NCBI RefSeq assembly: GCF_003945595.2
Contig: NW_024104345.1
Coordinates: 558,001 to 622,000 of the forward strand
Direction: 5' to 3'
DNA from: Pipra filicauda
Lineage: Eukaryota > Chordata > Aves > Passeriformes > Pipridae
Length of the DNA stretch: 64,000 bases
The notes under the pieces are model-generated. The model ran no database searches. It saw nothing but the letters and a program-made list of their open reading frames with translations, and was not told where the DNA came from. This document shows positions 52,970 to 64,000 of the stretch, piece by piece; positions within the stretch are counted from its first letter, which is position 1; each line of letters starts with the position of its first letter. The position numbers and the translations under genes are program-made.

Positions 52970-53245
52970 ATAGAATCATAGAATCATAGAATCAACCGGG
53001 TTGGAAAAGACCTCCGAGATCATCAAGTCCAATCCTTGATCCAACACTGCAGTGGCTACTAGACCATGGCACTAAATGCCACATCCAGTCTCATCTTAAA
53101 AACCTCCAGGGACAGTGAATCTGCCACCTCCCTGGGCAGCCCATTCCAATGTCTGATTACTCTCTCTGTAAACCTCCCCTGGCACAGTTTAAGACTGTGC
53201 CCTCTTGTCCTAGTGCTGGTTGCCTGGGAGACTGGTACAAGGGTA
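52970..53245 (-). mobile_element. CR1 LINE, 5'-truncated 3' end (minus orientation)
   Basis: The left end has three direct copies of the tail unit (atagaatcatagaatcatag), then ttggaaaagacctccgagat and catcaagtccaatccttgat. Further right, the minus-strand frame at 53059-53277 encodes the end of CR1 ORF2: SLKLCQGRF, VIRHWNGLPREV and SLEVFKMRLDVA. The frame is short of residues between QGRF and TERV compared with other CR1 copies, so a small internal deletion is likely. The clean tail and good match suggest this is one of the younger CR1 copies here. Confidence 0.95.
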
Positions 53246-56200
53246 GACTGGTTTTTCCAGAAGTTTGAAAGAGTCAAACACCTGAACCCTTAGGAAATTG
53301 ATGGGCAGAGATTGTTTAGGAGGTTGGCCCTGTAAAAATGCCTGAGAACCTTTTGCAAGCAGGGATGAAAGCAAAAAATAGTAAAAATGGTAGGCAAAAG
53401 TAGGATGGCAAATGGATGGAAAATAAAGAGGGTTTTTTTAATCCCTTGAAGATACTAAAAGAAAGGAAAGCTCTTTCTGAAAATGATTTTATTTTTCCTA
53501 CTTATTAAGTAAACAAAATGTAACACTGTGAATAAAAGCAATCAAAAGAAATCAATATACTAGAACATAATTCAACTGCCAGGTTTCAGATGTAATATGC
53601 ACTTTTACTTTTTTATTTCCATAGAAAAAAGCCATATTTTATTTGTTTTTTTCAACATTCCACATTTATTTTTAATAATAAACAAAGAGCAGATACCTTG
53701 GCCGTATCTTCTATTTGGCAGCAATATTTCCACAATTTATTGGAAGTCATATTTAGAAAAAAGACCTTCTTTTTCTTTTCCTTAACAAAGTGAGAAAAAA
53801 TACTGTTGAAAGAACATGGAGGCCATTGTGGAACCCTTCTGGAAAGCTGCTTTGACTGGGGCATTTTCAGGAGTCACACCAGCAGAAAACTAATGCACTA
53901 CTGAATCAAAATCCTACAGTACATTTTGCAACCAAATGCATTTGAAAAACTCTGCAAAATGCTAATGTTCACATGGCTGAATTAATAGCTCTTGAAAAAG
54001 ACTTATAAAATTATTTTGTTCATGCAGTCATTCAAATACATTCATCCAGCTATAAAGAAGACATCCAGTAGGCTCTAACTGGTTATATTTTCATAAAACC
54101 CAGAAATATCAGTGCCATGATGGCAGGGGGATAATTTTCTAATTGGATCAGGGACAGTGCAAACAATTTTAATCAGACATCTGTTTCTGAAGTCTCACTT
54201 CCTAGACTTGTAAGTTATGTGACAATTAATTTTCATTATAAAGCATCCCAACCTTTGAGGCTGAAAACACGAATTCTCTATTCCTTCTTTATTCCTTCTC
54301 TCCCTGAAATGCACAGTTCAGAAGAAGGCAAATAACACATCTTATTTCAGTTTTCTTAATTTGGAGACATATAATAATTAATTAATCCAACAAATTGATA
54401 TTTGGAACCTGATTGTAGCTTTAGAGATTTTTACATTTAGGAATAAGAGTTCCGCCATCTTTTCAGAGGAACTTTTAGGTTAATATAACCCTTTGCAACT
54501 TATTGAAAGTCTCTGTTCACTGTATATATAATTTCTGCTTCTGAAAAGTTACTTCACAAATAAATGCATCCAACCAAAAACTGCTGTGTGATATTCTAAG
54601 TCTGGATAGAACAACTCCAAAGAAAAAGAGATATAATTTAGGAAGAAAAAGCAAGGAAAATTTTATTTTACCTGTGTTTACATGACAGATGGTGAGCAGA
54701 ATCTTGGGTAATCTGTTAGCCCTTGTGAGCGAAATCAATTAAGTTTAGAAAAGCTATTTATTGCCAGGGAGATTAAAAAGTAATTAGCAATTATAAAGAA
54801 ATCTGCAAAGGTCCTAATTATAATGAAGCAATGAATTTAGTTTCTGAACAGGAGAGAGGTTCTAAATACAAGGGAAGTTTGTATCTTATCTGTTGCTTAT
54901 TAAGAATATATCAAGCCCTAGCTTTTTGCTGATTTGGTGATGATCTCTGGAAAGGCCTCCTGGATTTTTTATCACAATGCTGACACAATAATAAGAGCCT
55001 TAATATCAGTTTATTAAAACACAACTGCATGATTAAGTACTTGGGTAAAAACATTTAGCAACATATAGGAAAATAATCTTAGATTTCTTTTCAATCTCAT
55101 ATTCTTTCATCTTTTCCTGCAGTTGATTTTAGTTTTATTTAGCCATTTACTTCTACCATTACAATCATATTGTTTTCTATTTCTAAGAGATGGGCATAAG
55201 AAGAATAATATAATTTACACATTAAGTTTCCATGAGAGGTACATCCCAGACTAAATTCCACCTATTTGAACCACACTTATTTTGATAAGTTTTTGTGGTA
55301 GAGCAAATCTTTTTCCTGTTTAAAAAGTTCATTGCTTCATTTATGTGGATTCTTTTTAATGAAAGAACTCAGGCAATTTGCTAGGTGATCACTAGGAACT
55401 GCTGAAAAGCATATATTTATATATGCCTAAAGGTGATCATGGAACATTTCTGTCAATTATACAGACATAAACTAGGGAAACACCTAGGTTGAAGGAAAAG
55501 TCAGCAGCATCAAATCCCTAGAGTTTACAGGACATGTGAAGATATGCCTTAGGCAAGCTATGAGAGGAGGTCTTCTCAGTCACTTGTGGTCCAGACTGCC
55601 TGAGTTTCTTCCCTGCTGTGCCACTGTTGTTATTCCTGAATCTGGTAGACATATGGTAAAATAGAAATGTAAGCCTTCACTGTTTTGCTGTGATGTGGTG
55701 ACTTTTCAGGAAGACATCTCCCACCACTAGTGATTGCTCAAACAGTACTAGGAATTCTTTGTGGGTGAGGGCTTTTTTAAACTAGATTTCTTTGGCAACA
55801 CGTTTCAAGTGCTTTCAGAATAGCTTTTCTCCATGTAAACTACTACAATGTTACCAGTGATCATCATCATAAATGCATTTCATTAAGATATGGGTGAGGT
55901 ATATGTATCTCCTCAGCACCTTTGGTTTTGAATAGTCTTTTCAGAGCATTTATAAGAGAAGCGTTCACATTTTGAATATATAATATTCAGAGGCAGAACT
56001 AAAATAGTTGTGACAAGCACTGAAAATGTTATATTCTAGTTTACTCTTTTCAATGGTATGCTCCATGCTCTTCAGCAGAATACCTAAACAGCTGCAGTCT
56101 TCTCCAAGGACAAGAACTCTCAAAGTCTTTTGAATTCTTCTGTAAGGCTAAAGGTTTTTCTTCCCTCTGTGAGAACTCTGAAAGACCTGGTAATTACTGT

Positions 56201-59200
56201 GTTTTGTTGAAGATTTTGTATTTTTAATTTATTGCTTCTTTTCCACTTTGAGATATTAGTTGGTTAGCTAAACACTTAGAGACTTCTGTTATGTTCATGC
56301 AAGCAGCACAACTTTCCACTGTCTTTTTGAGAGCCCATCTTGATCAATATGCATCAAAACAAAATCTGCGAATGGTTTGCTTTCCTCAAACTATCCAATA
56401 TGTAAGCATGTCCTATCTGTAAATGACTGGCATTCATAGCTGATCATCTTTTGCTTCTTCGGTTCTTCCATTTCTCTTTACAAATTCTGGGGTGCCTTAA
56501 TGTGCTTGTTTGAGCATCTCACAAGGAAAAGGTAGAAAATCCCCAGATATGAAAGTTAAGGTTTTTGAAATCTGTAGACTTACTGCTAGATTTCCAAAAC
56601 CGAGTATAGACATTTAAGTAAACAGTGCTCAGTCTTAGAGGTGCTAGGTATTTATACTTCCTGTGGTTGTCAGTGAAGCAGGTGAACTTTCGAGATGCCT
56701 GAAAAGCAGACTACTTTAATTAATTATTTTAACCATGGATTTGAGGACCCAATGTTAAGTATAAGCATCAATACAAAAGACAGTAGTAAAAGAACACTCA
56801 ATTGCCTGCTGTTATCTGAACTCCCCATCAAAATCAGTCCTGTGGATCCAAAAATAGAAGCATTATTTTTAAAACTTTCTAAAATGGCTCAGACCAATGT
56901 TGTGGTCCAGAACAAATGGAAGTCCAATATTTTCCTTACTTTTATTGAATATTTGTGAGGTCCTTCCTTCTTTCATACTACCTTATTCTTCTTAGCACAT
57001 GAATAATTTCATGACTTTGTAAAGACCTAGAGATGAATTAAATTTGAGATGAAAGGAAAAGAGATTAATAGTGAAAATGAAATAGCTTTCTCCTTTTGTG
57101 ACTTAAAAAAAGTGACTGAAATACTACAAATTCAGTGTCAGTGCTTTTCTGAGAAGTATTTATGATCATAGATGTTTATAAGCCAACACATTTTTGTAAA
57201 AATCCCTATGTGTTTAAGGGATAGTTTTATGCAAGTAAGGAACATATCCTTAATGACTCATCTTCAGCTTTTATTTTTAGAACAGTGCCACAATATTTTA
57301 GTATAATTTATTAAAAATTTAATATGCTGTTAGCTCTGAAGTTGTAAATGAAGCATGTAGGAGGAAAGGGATTACTACTGTACAGCTTCTGAAACCGGGA
57401 ATAATTATAGTCCTTCCAGAACAAGAAGGGGGTGGAAAAATACTGTGTAATAAGTTCTATATAGGTTTTCCTTTCAGTGACAGACTGATTCAGTTTTAAA
57501 AATTGCATATTTTTAAGCTCCTGCTGGATGTTTGCAACCAACCACGTGACTGGTCTGTGGAGAGAAGGAATGGTTATAGTCTTAGAGGGCTCATCCATGG
57601 TTCCAGATGGCTGTAGCTCTGAGAGTTTGCAATAGAATCGCTCCTGCATTGTCTAAGAGAGCAGCCTTGAGGGGATATATTTTCAAAAGGACACCGAGAA
57701 ATTTGGAATTATTTTGTTATTTTGCTGGCTCCAGCTCTGTAAATTGGGGGGGTGGGTTTATTGTACCTACTATTCCTAGCTGAAATTGGGATTTTTTTTT
57801 TAAGTCTGTGTGCTGTTTTTAAAGACTGTGTCTATCCAGGGAGCTTGGAGACAACCTGGCCAAAGACAAGAGAGGAAAAAAAAAAGCTGGAGAAATGACC
57901 TGGCTTGTCAGAAAAGGCTCTGAAAAGGAAATATGTCTTCCCTGGCTCCTACATGAATGTCTTATTCACACTGGATCAGTGTTGCTTGCGCACTTCATCC
58001 TGATCCTTAGAAGTTGATGGGGATCTATCAGGCTTCAATTCTCTTGAGTGCTAAGACGTACTTCAAGGATAAGAAGTTCATATATATACCCTTTACAGCT
58101 TCCATCTATTTTTCTTTATATCTAAAACAGTTCAATTTGGATTCTCTATGCACTAAAAATTGACACTTAGTTTGGTTTGGAAGCCCCTTCTTTTTTTTAT
58201 TTTCATTAGGTAAAGGATGAATAATGTCTTGTGCTTTTACAAATGCCGTAAGGATTTTGAAAATTTCTTATAACCAGTTATAATGTCAAGAATAACTTTG
58301 TTCCAGTGAGAAAAAAAAATCCAATCCTTTTAATTTGTCCTTCATAATTACTTATGACAGTGCCTCAAAGGAGCCAAGCTTGCTGGCTTTTGACCAGAGA
58401 TAAGTCATAACTGCACTTCAAAGTGTAGGTCTCTGAAGAGGCTGAACTTTAGTCTTCTTTAGAAAACATCTTTTAACCTGTGAATATCTATTGCTGGCTA
58501 GTTAAAACCAAACTCCTGAAGTGCCTTAAAGTAGTTAACCTCAGTATGTCAAACATAGACAGACAAGTGATTTCTCTGAAACATGGTTTCCATATGTGGT
58601 CTATGTGAACCCTAGGATGTTTTCTCAGCACCTGAATTTTTTTCCTGAACTGCACTAAGCAACTTCAGAAGAAAAAGCTTTTACAGAGCAATATTATTTT
58701 TAAAGTTCAGCAGAGTTAATAGACATTCTGCTAAACAAATCCCCTCTGTGTGAAGCATAGGGGTGCTTTTTAACTTTAGATTCTTCCCTTATTTTGATAG
58801 GGTGGCAGGAAGATTATTAGGCAAACTGATGCTCCTTTTCTCTTTGACTATGAACCAGAGTATCCACAAACTGGCAGACACAACCAAGGCTGCCAATCTA
58901 TGCAGCTGTTCTCATATCTATTTGCTCATCATATAGGAGGCTGAGAATCTTACAGTCAGTAATGGGTTATTCTGCTACTACAGCTCAATTAGCACATTTA
59001 TCCTAATTATTTAATACTTGTACTATGACTTGAAAACATAACTAACTCCAGATGTCAGTTGTTGGTGTATGACACGGACTCTCCCATTCATTTTGTTATC
59101 GTTATGCAGCAACTTGAAGGAAATATTGGCCAAAAGAAGAAATGAGAAGGGAAACAAAGCAATGGTTGGTGCCTTTGCACTGACAGAGGAAAGTCTCATC

Positions 59201-59321
59201 AAATAATCCATAGTTTCAGTGTTGGTAATATTTTACCAGCAGCAAATCTTTCTTTAATTGGAAGGAAGACTGCGAAGATTGTAAAGCCTCTTGAATGAAA
59301 TGCTGAGCAACAAGGTAGCTG
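53246..59321. other. Noncoding stretch, nothing recognised
   Basis: AT-rich DNA without a recognisable exon or transposon. It contains a short hairpin at 55409-55426 (gcatatat/atatatgc around tt). The minus frame of 112 codons at 57311-57649 crosses a pyrimidine-AG acceptor-like site but resembles no known protein. Confidence 0.55.
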
Positions 59322-59660
59322 GGAAGACCTTATTTTGGCCTTTCAGTGCTTAAAAGGGGGCTTAGAAAGGTAAGAACAAACTTTTTAGTAGAGCCAGTTG
59401 TGATAGGACAATGAGTAGTGGTTTTAATCTCAAAGCAGGTAGGTTCAGGTTAGATTTAAGGAATATGTTCCTCACAATGAGGGTGGTAAATCACCGGCAC
59501 AGGTTGCCCAGGAAGGTGATAGATGCCCTGTCCCAGGGAACATTCAAGGTCAAGTTGGACAGCAACCTCATCTAGTTGAAGATGTCCCTAATCACTGCAA
59601 GGCAATTGGACGAGATGACCTTTAAAGGTCCTTTCAGTGCAAACTATTCTGTGATTCCTA
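59322..59660 (+). mobile_element. CR1 LINE, 5'-truncated 3' end (plus orientation)
   Basis: Sense-strand CR1 landmarks appear in order: gaccttattttggcctttca, tgataggacaatgag, caggttagatttaaggaata, cggcacaggttgcccagga, gacgagatgacctttaaagg, then the tail attctgtgattcctatg. It has the usual avian CR1 layout, with numerous substitutions in the ORF2 C-terminus region. It lies about 0.8 kb upstream of the CpG island and is the only longer CR1 in plus orientation here. Confidence 0.93.
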
Positions 59661-60381
59661 TGACCTTACCATGTAAATCTGAAGCTCTGTGTACCACTTT
59701 GCACTCTTAAATCCTGAATTCCTGACACACTCAACATTTCCACTGAAGTAATAAGAAATCAAAAGTAAGATAGCCTACACTGTTAGAAGACAGATGTAGC
59801 AGGTTTGTACTGGCTGATAATAATAATATAGCAATAGAAAACTTAAGCCAAAAAAAAGATAAGTAAAAAAGGTAGGATTTTTCCCTCCATTGGTTCATAT
59901 AGAAACATACCAACCCATAACGATTATGGCTAATGAGGGGAGAGGAAGGAAGGCTTAAAATTTTCAGCAAGCAGTAGTACCTTGGGTAAGGCATTTTACT
60001 GGAGGGGACCGGGGTTGGGAGCTGGCACTGTTTCTGGATCTGCATTTCCGAGGCTCAATTTCTCTTGGAGCAGCCACATCAACGTCCCTACAAACGTCCC
60101 TTGCCTACGAGATAAATCCTAACTCAGCAGTGGGGTCTTTTCCAGCCAGGTTCAAACCTGTAAGAGTTGCCCCGACAGCACACGAGCCCCGGTGTAAATG
60201 AGTGGTAAAACACCATCAGAATGTCAAACTGCTCGTAGCAAAGGGACCGTGCGGCAGCCACCTGTGATTTCACTGTGACGCCGTATCCCTGCCAACAGCT
60301 GCTGCTGTGCATTTAACCTTCCCAACCCGGCCCTCCTAAAATCCCGGGTTTCCCCTCTCGGTGCAATCACTGCTAATTCCT
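59661..60381. other. Upstream flank of the CpG island
   Basis: Transition from AT-rich to GC-rich DNA. No TATA box or exon was recognised. CpG density rises from about 60160 onward. Confidence 0.5.
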
Positions 60382-60409
60382 CCACCCCACCCCACCCCAC
60401 CCCACCCCA
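60382..60409 (-). repeat. (CCCCA)n tract; G-quadruplex motif on minus strand
   Basis: Five consecutive CCACC units plus a partial one. The minus strand therefore carries at least five GGGG runs separated by single T bases, which fits the canonical G-quadruplex pattern with one-base loops. It lies directly at the left edge of the CpG island, where such structures often mark promoters. Confidence 0.9.
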
Positions 60410-60429
60410 GCCAGCCCCGGTAAAACCCT

Positions 60430-60870
60430 GCCCCTCGTGCCCTGACAGCCTCTCCCGCTGCCGCAGCCGCGGCTCCTCATTTACATTCGCCGCCTCTCCC
60501 GCTGCCGCCGCCGCTCCGCGCCCCCGCGGCGGGGCCGCCGCCGCCTCCCCCCGCCCTGCCGCAGACAGGGACCCTTCCCGGGGAGGCCGGGCCGGCGGGA
60601 GCCCCGCCCGCGCCGCCGGGGGAGCAGCGAGGAGCGGCGGTGAGTGCCCGGCAGGCAGCAGCAGCAGCGCCGCTCGCTCCGCAGCGCGGCGGAGGGCAGG
60701 GCAGGGCAGCGGTAAGCGGCGGCAGCGGCCGCATCCTGCTTCCCGGGGCTCAGCCGCATCCAGCTTCCCGGGGGCTGCGGGGCTCGGCTCGGCGGCACGA
60801 ACCCCGGAGTAATGGGTGGGAGAGGGGGGAGGGATGGGGCTCGGCTTGCGAGGCGCGTTTGCTTAGGTTT
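60430..60870 (+). promoter_or_regulatory. CpG-island promoter of an unidentified gene
   Basis: This is the only CpG island in the window. CpG is rare in the preceding 60 kb, yet 60481-60540 alone holds 13 CpGs in 60 bases, with long GCCGCC runs. A GC box (ccccgccc, 60602-60609) could bind Sp1/KLF factors, and no TATA box is visible, as expected for this promoter class. Two good splice-donor-like sites lie on the plus strand (60640 and 60712), and I saw no comparable donor on the minus strand in the island. Transcription to the right is therefore favoured, although divergent transcription cannot be excluded. The gene itself cannot be named because no coding exon lies in the window. Confidence 0.8.
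60500..60711 (+). other. Candidate 5' noncoding first exon (end at 60639 or 60711)
   Basis: Inside the CpG island, GGCG/GTGAGTG (GT at 60640-60641) and CAGCG/GTAAGC (GT at 60712-60713) are both close to the vertebrate donor consensus. Either could end a first exon starting somewhere in the island; the start is not visible and 60500 is only a placeholder. I saw no ATG-initiated frame with real protein character before either donor, so the exon would be 5' UTR with translation starting in a later exon outside the window. Alternative donors in one gene are plausible. Confidence 0.4.
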
Positions 60871-63800
60871 TCTCCTTGCTCTTATTTCATGAGATACGAT
60901 CCGGAGTGGCAGCTGCCTGGTGGTTTGCGCTGGTAGTTTAAGGAGCGTTGCGTTGTAACTGTCCTTCTGCAGCATAGTGGGCTCGGTTGTAATGTGAATA
61001 AGCAGTTTCAGGGGCAGGCACGTAGTGAAAATCGCGTGTGGGTTATTTCCACTCTTTTCGAATGGGTGGGAGCTGCGGGGAGAGGTGACATTAGTATCTA
61101 TCACTGCATAAAAAGCATCATATCGCTGGCAGAAGGCAGGATTTTTATGTTTTTGCTTCTGAAGCAGGAACTACAAGGTGCTTGTCACGACCAGTTTGCC
61201 GAGATGTGTATTGGTAATGTACAGCCAAAGGCACGAGACTGCTCCATATCCTAATGAACTGGGAGCCTGTGGCTGGCATGTTGTGTTTAAAGTAGAACAC
61301 TGCATGTAAGACAGTATCCTTTTTTAAACATGTCTTGAAGCGTAACCACTGAAGAAGCCTGTTGTAGTACTGTGATAGGCAGTACCTTTTATCTAGGCAG
61401 TTTACAAGAGATAGCCTTCATAGAATTCTCTCAAATAGTAGGAGGGGCCAGATGACTGTTTCGGGAGAATATTTTAAAGCATAGATTGAATAGATAGGTT
61501 GTAACAGAGATAAAACAACTATGGATAAGTAATTAAGGATTGAACTTACTTAAACGGGAAAAATTGGAAAGGAAACTGAACTATGCTATGAATAAATGGC
61601 CATGCTTATGCAGCAGAACTACAAAATATACACTGTATCAGAGAAATTCACCTCTCAACTGCAGAAAGCAGTCAGGCATTCAAGGTCTGTGGAGGGAGTC
61701 CTTTATATGGAGAGGCTGCTGTGGAAAAAGCTGCTAATTAAAGCAAGTAGGATCAGTTCCTCTTTATCCTGTTGACAATTTAATGTTTAAAAATGACCCC
61801 TTGACTGCCTCGGGAGGTAAATCAGCAATGGGAATGTGCTTCTGATGAATGAGGGTGTCATTTTACAGATGGCCTTTTCTTTTGGGGGGGCAGGAGAGGG
61901 GAAGGTGTTCAAATTAGTAGATTAAGGAATACAATTCAAAAGAAACATTTTTTTTAAAGCTATCATTTTCTCCCAATGCTTTGCAGCACTGCCTCTGGAA
62001 GGCAGATGCAACTGTTAAAATCTATATTAAGTTCTAACTCTTACATTTGCAGAGTGATTTTTTAACCAGATAAATTGCAGGTATAGTTAACAGTGTAGTA
62101 ATAGTCACACTACCTGTATCTGAAGATATTCTGGTGACTTAAAAACTCCATTATTAGACCAAAATCTACACATGCAAGCAATTGGCTATTACCTACTGTG
62201 CTGTTGTCCCAGAGTGACCTATTCCCCTCTAGTTTCTGTGTCTGGCTTACTGTAAATCATAATCATAAAGTAATCTTTGATGCAGATGCAGTGAAATTAT
62301 TATGCTAAATTTCTTACCAGCTATTCTGATTGTGGTGGACCATGCTAATCAACTGTGTGAACACCAGGTATGCCTTTAAAAAAAATAATTGTTGCTTTGA
62401 GGATTTGAAAACTGCAGAAACACCTTTAATCCTATTAGAACTGATGGAATTTGCTCTACTCTTGTAAACTGATGTTCTCTAGACTAATGCCAGGTATGGA
62501 ATAGTTTGAACTTTAGTCTTTCTACTGGAGAGATTAAAGAAAGAGGGAAGGCAATTACAAGTGTTACAATGGTAGAGATGCAGTTATGGGATTGTGCCCA
62601 GGATCTGCAGTTACAGCAGCATAATGCAGAATAAAATAAAACTCAGGCTTATTATTGACAAAGTCTTTTATTTCTGCTAATAAAACTGATGTGCCAATAC
62701 AATGCTGAAATATCTGCAATAGTGTGCATATATTAAAGACATTTTATGTATTGACACTGCCTTTAAAAGTTTGAAAACACTGGGCAGCCTTTCCTCTCCT
62801 GGCAACAGGAGGCAATATTCCTAAGTGCTTTTGCTGAAGCATCTGCTCTGGTGCTGCCTTCCATTGGAGGTTTGGCCTTAACAGATAAGATGAATCAGCA
62901 CAGATTACATTTCTTCACAGCCTGCAGCTCCCCATATCAAGAGTTCAGCTAAGCTGAATCCCTCAGTGGCCATGCAACAGACTTCAGTTGCATCAACAAC
63001 ACCCAACCAACTCATGCTCCAGTCTAGCTCATTGGATTATAAGTAGACCAGAGGTTTTGGCCATGCTGTAAATTGGTTTAATCAACTGCCAAGTAAATAG
63101 AGACAATTAATATACACATAAATTCTAGCGTATGTATTTGCAAATTATTTATTCTTGTCAGAGTTAGTGGATCTATGTAAAAACTTTCCCTGAATTGTTT
63201 CATGACATCCTTGTTTGTGTAAAATATGAGCTGGTACTCCTGGCTCTATTAACTAAATAACTAAATAAATTAATAACCAACAAATGTTTTTTTTAATGGA
63301 TAGTTACTAAGTTTTTGCATCCAAACCTCAGCTAGGGGAGAAGGAGCACAACTAAAGACAATATGATCTGTCTACAACAGATCTCCTTTGAGTGATAGAG
63401 CGCAATTTTATGACTGTGGTGCTGAAGATGTTAAAGTTAAAATCAATAGAAAATTAAAATGAACCAAAAACTATCATGTTATTCTCTGAAGTATTCCAGG
63501 GAAATCACTAGATTACACAATTACTGTGGGGTAACTGCAGATTACTCATTTGGAGGCACATGCTGGCTACAGTAAACATACAAAATAGGAAGAATCAAAG
63601 TCTCTGTTAATTTTCTAACTTAACATCTGCAAAAAGAAAACTTCTTGTCTGACTGAAGACTGAGTTATTCTTCAAAAGAAACAAGAGTGAACCCAGGTTG
63701 TAATTTTGGACCTACTTTGTAGTTGGTTGTAAATAAAGCTTCTCAAACTGAGTTTGAGATACTAGAACTCAGAATGTTGAGGTTAGAGGCGTTCCAAATG

Positions 63801-64000
63801 GATCATTAATGATCAGAATGTGGTAACTGTTGCAATAAGGAGCAATGGGTGTAGGAAAGAGTGACCCATCTGTTGCTCCTGACTGATGGAGTAAATGGAT
63901 TATGCAGAACACTTAGCCACCTCTTTGAGCAAGAACGTGATGCATCTGTGCTTGATACTGGATAATCCTTGCCACTGATGACGATATATGTAATTCGTAG
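60871..64000. other. Downstream flank, probably first-intron sequence
   Basis: GC content falls back to the genomic level after about 61000. No exon, transposon or RNA gene was recognised up to the window end. A G-rich tract (ggggggg, then gagaggggaagg) lies at about 61881-61903, and a 14-bp palindrome GATCATTAATGATC at 63801-63814 is of a size expected by chance. If the first-exon call is right, this is the start of a long first intron. Confidence 0.45.

Noticed and set aside
57311..57649. 112-codon minus-strand frame with an internal acceptor-like cttctctccacag
   Set aside because: No known protein resemblance, no matching donor with a coherent exon.
60640..60936. 98-codon plus-strand frame in the CpG island
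   Set aside because: Starts at a GTG that is also the splice-donor-like site and has only low-complexity composition.
60477..61104. GC-rich minus-strand frames of 85 and 207 codons across the CpG island
   Set aside because: Made of Ala, Pro, Gly and Arg runs produced by GCC/CGC-rich DNA; stop codons are rare in such sequence in any frame.
63801..63814. 14-bp palindrome GATCATTAATGATC
   Set aside because: Several perfect 14-bp palindromes are expected by chance in a window of this size.
1..64000. CRISPR arrays, operons, plasmid or phage features
   Set aside because: No regularly spaced repeats or dense coding were seen; composition and CR1 repeats show a vertebrate nuclear genome.

Overview
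The window looks like nuclear DNA from a bird, most probably a songbird (passerine). It is AT-rich and contains no bacterial-style genes. It carries several CR1 LINE fragments, the dominant retrotransposon of bird genomes, most of them truncated at the 5' end and ending in the diagnostic tail built on ATTCTATG/ATTCTGTG. It also has one SINE copy (47790-47925) with a tRNA-Ile-like head and a CR1-type tail. That is the architecture of the passerine TguSINE1 family, so the passerine assignment rests mainly on that one element and on my memory of the family.

No protein-coding exon could be supported. The open frames present are what chance gives in 64 kb. The longest lies in the GC-rich island and is low-complexity. 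The only frames with recognisable protein similarity are remnants of CR1 ORF2 (18.0-18.4, 21.8-22.1 and 53.1-53.3 kb, minus strand).

Layout. 1-60 kb: noncoding AT-rich DNA, intergenic or intronic, interrupted by CR1 pieces at 12.05 (+), 18.0-18.4 (-, internal reverse-transcriptase region), 21.7-22.2 (-), 26.0 (-), 29.9 (-), 39.5-40.0 (-, old and diverged), 44.5-44.9 (-), 53.0-53.2 (-) and 59.3-59.7 (+), the SINE at 47.8 kb, simple repeats, and several near-perfect inverted repeats. 60.4-60.9 kb: a sharply bounded CpG island with a (CCCCA)n tract at its left edge, an Sp1-type GC box and two plus-strand splice-donor-like sites. This is most likely the promoter and 5' noncoding first exon of a gene transcribed to the right, out of the window. 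60.9-64 kb: probably the start of its first intron.

I found no new biological system. The points most worth checking are the unidentified CpG-island promoter, the SINE, the old CR1 layers, a CR1 that may have an unusual target-site duplication, and a few perfect palindromes.
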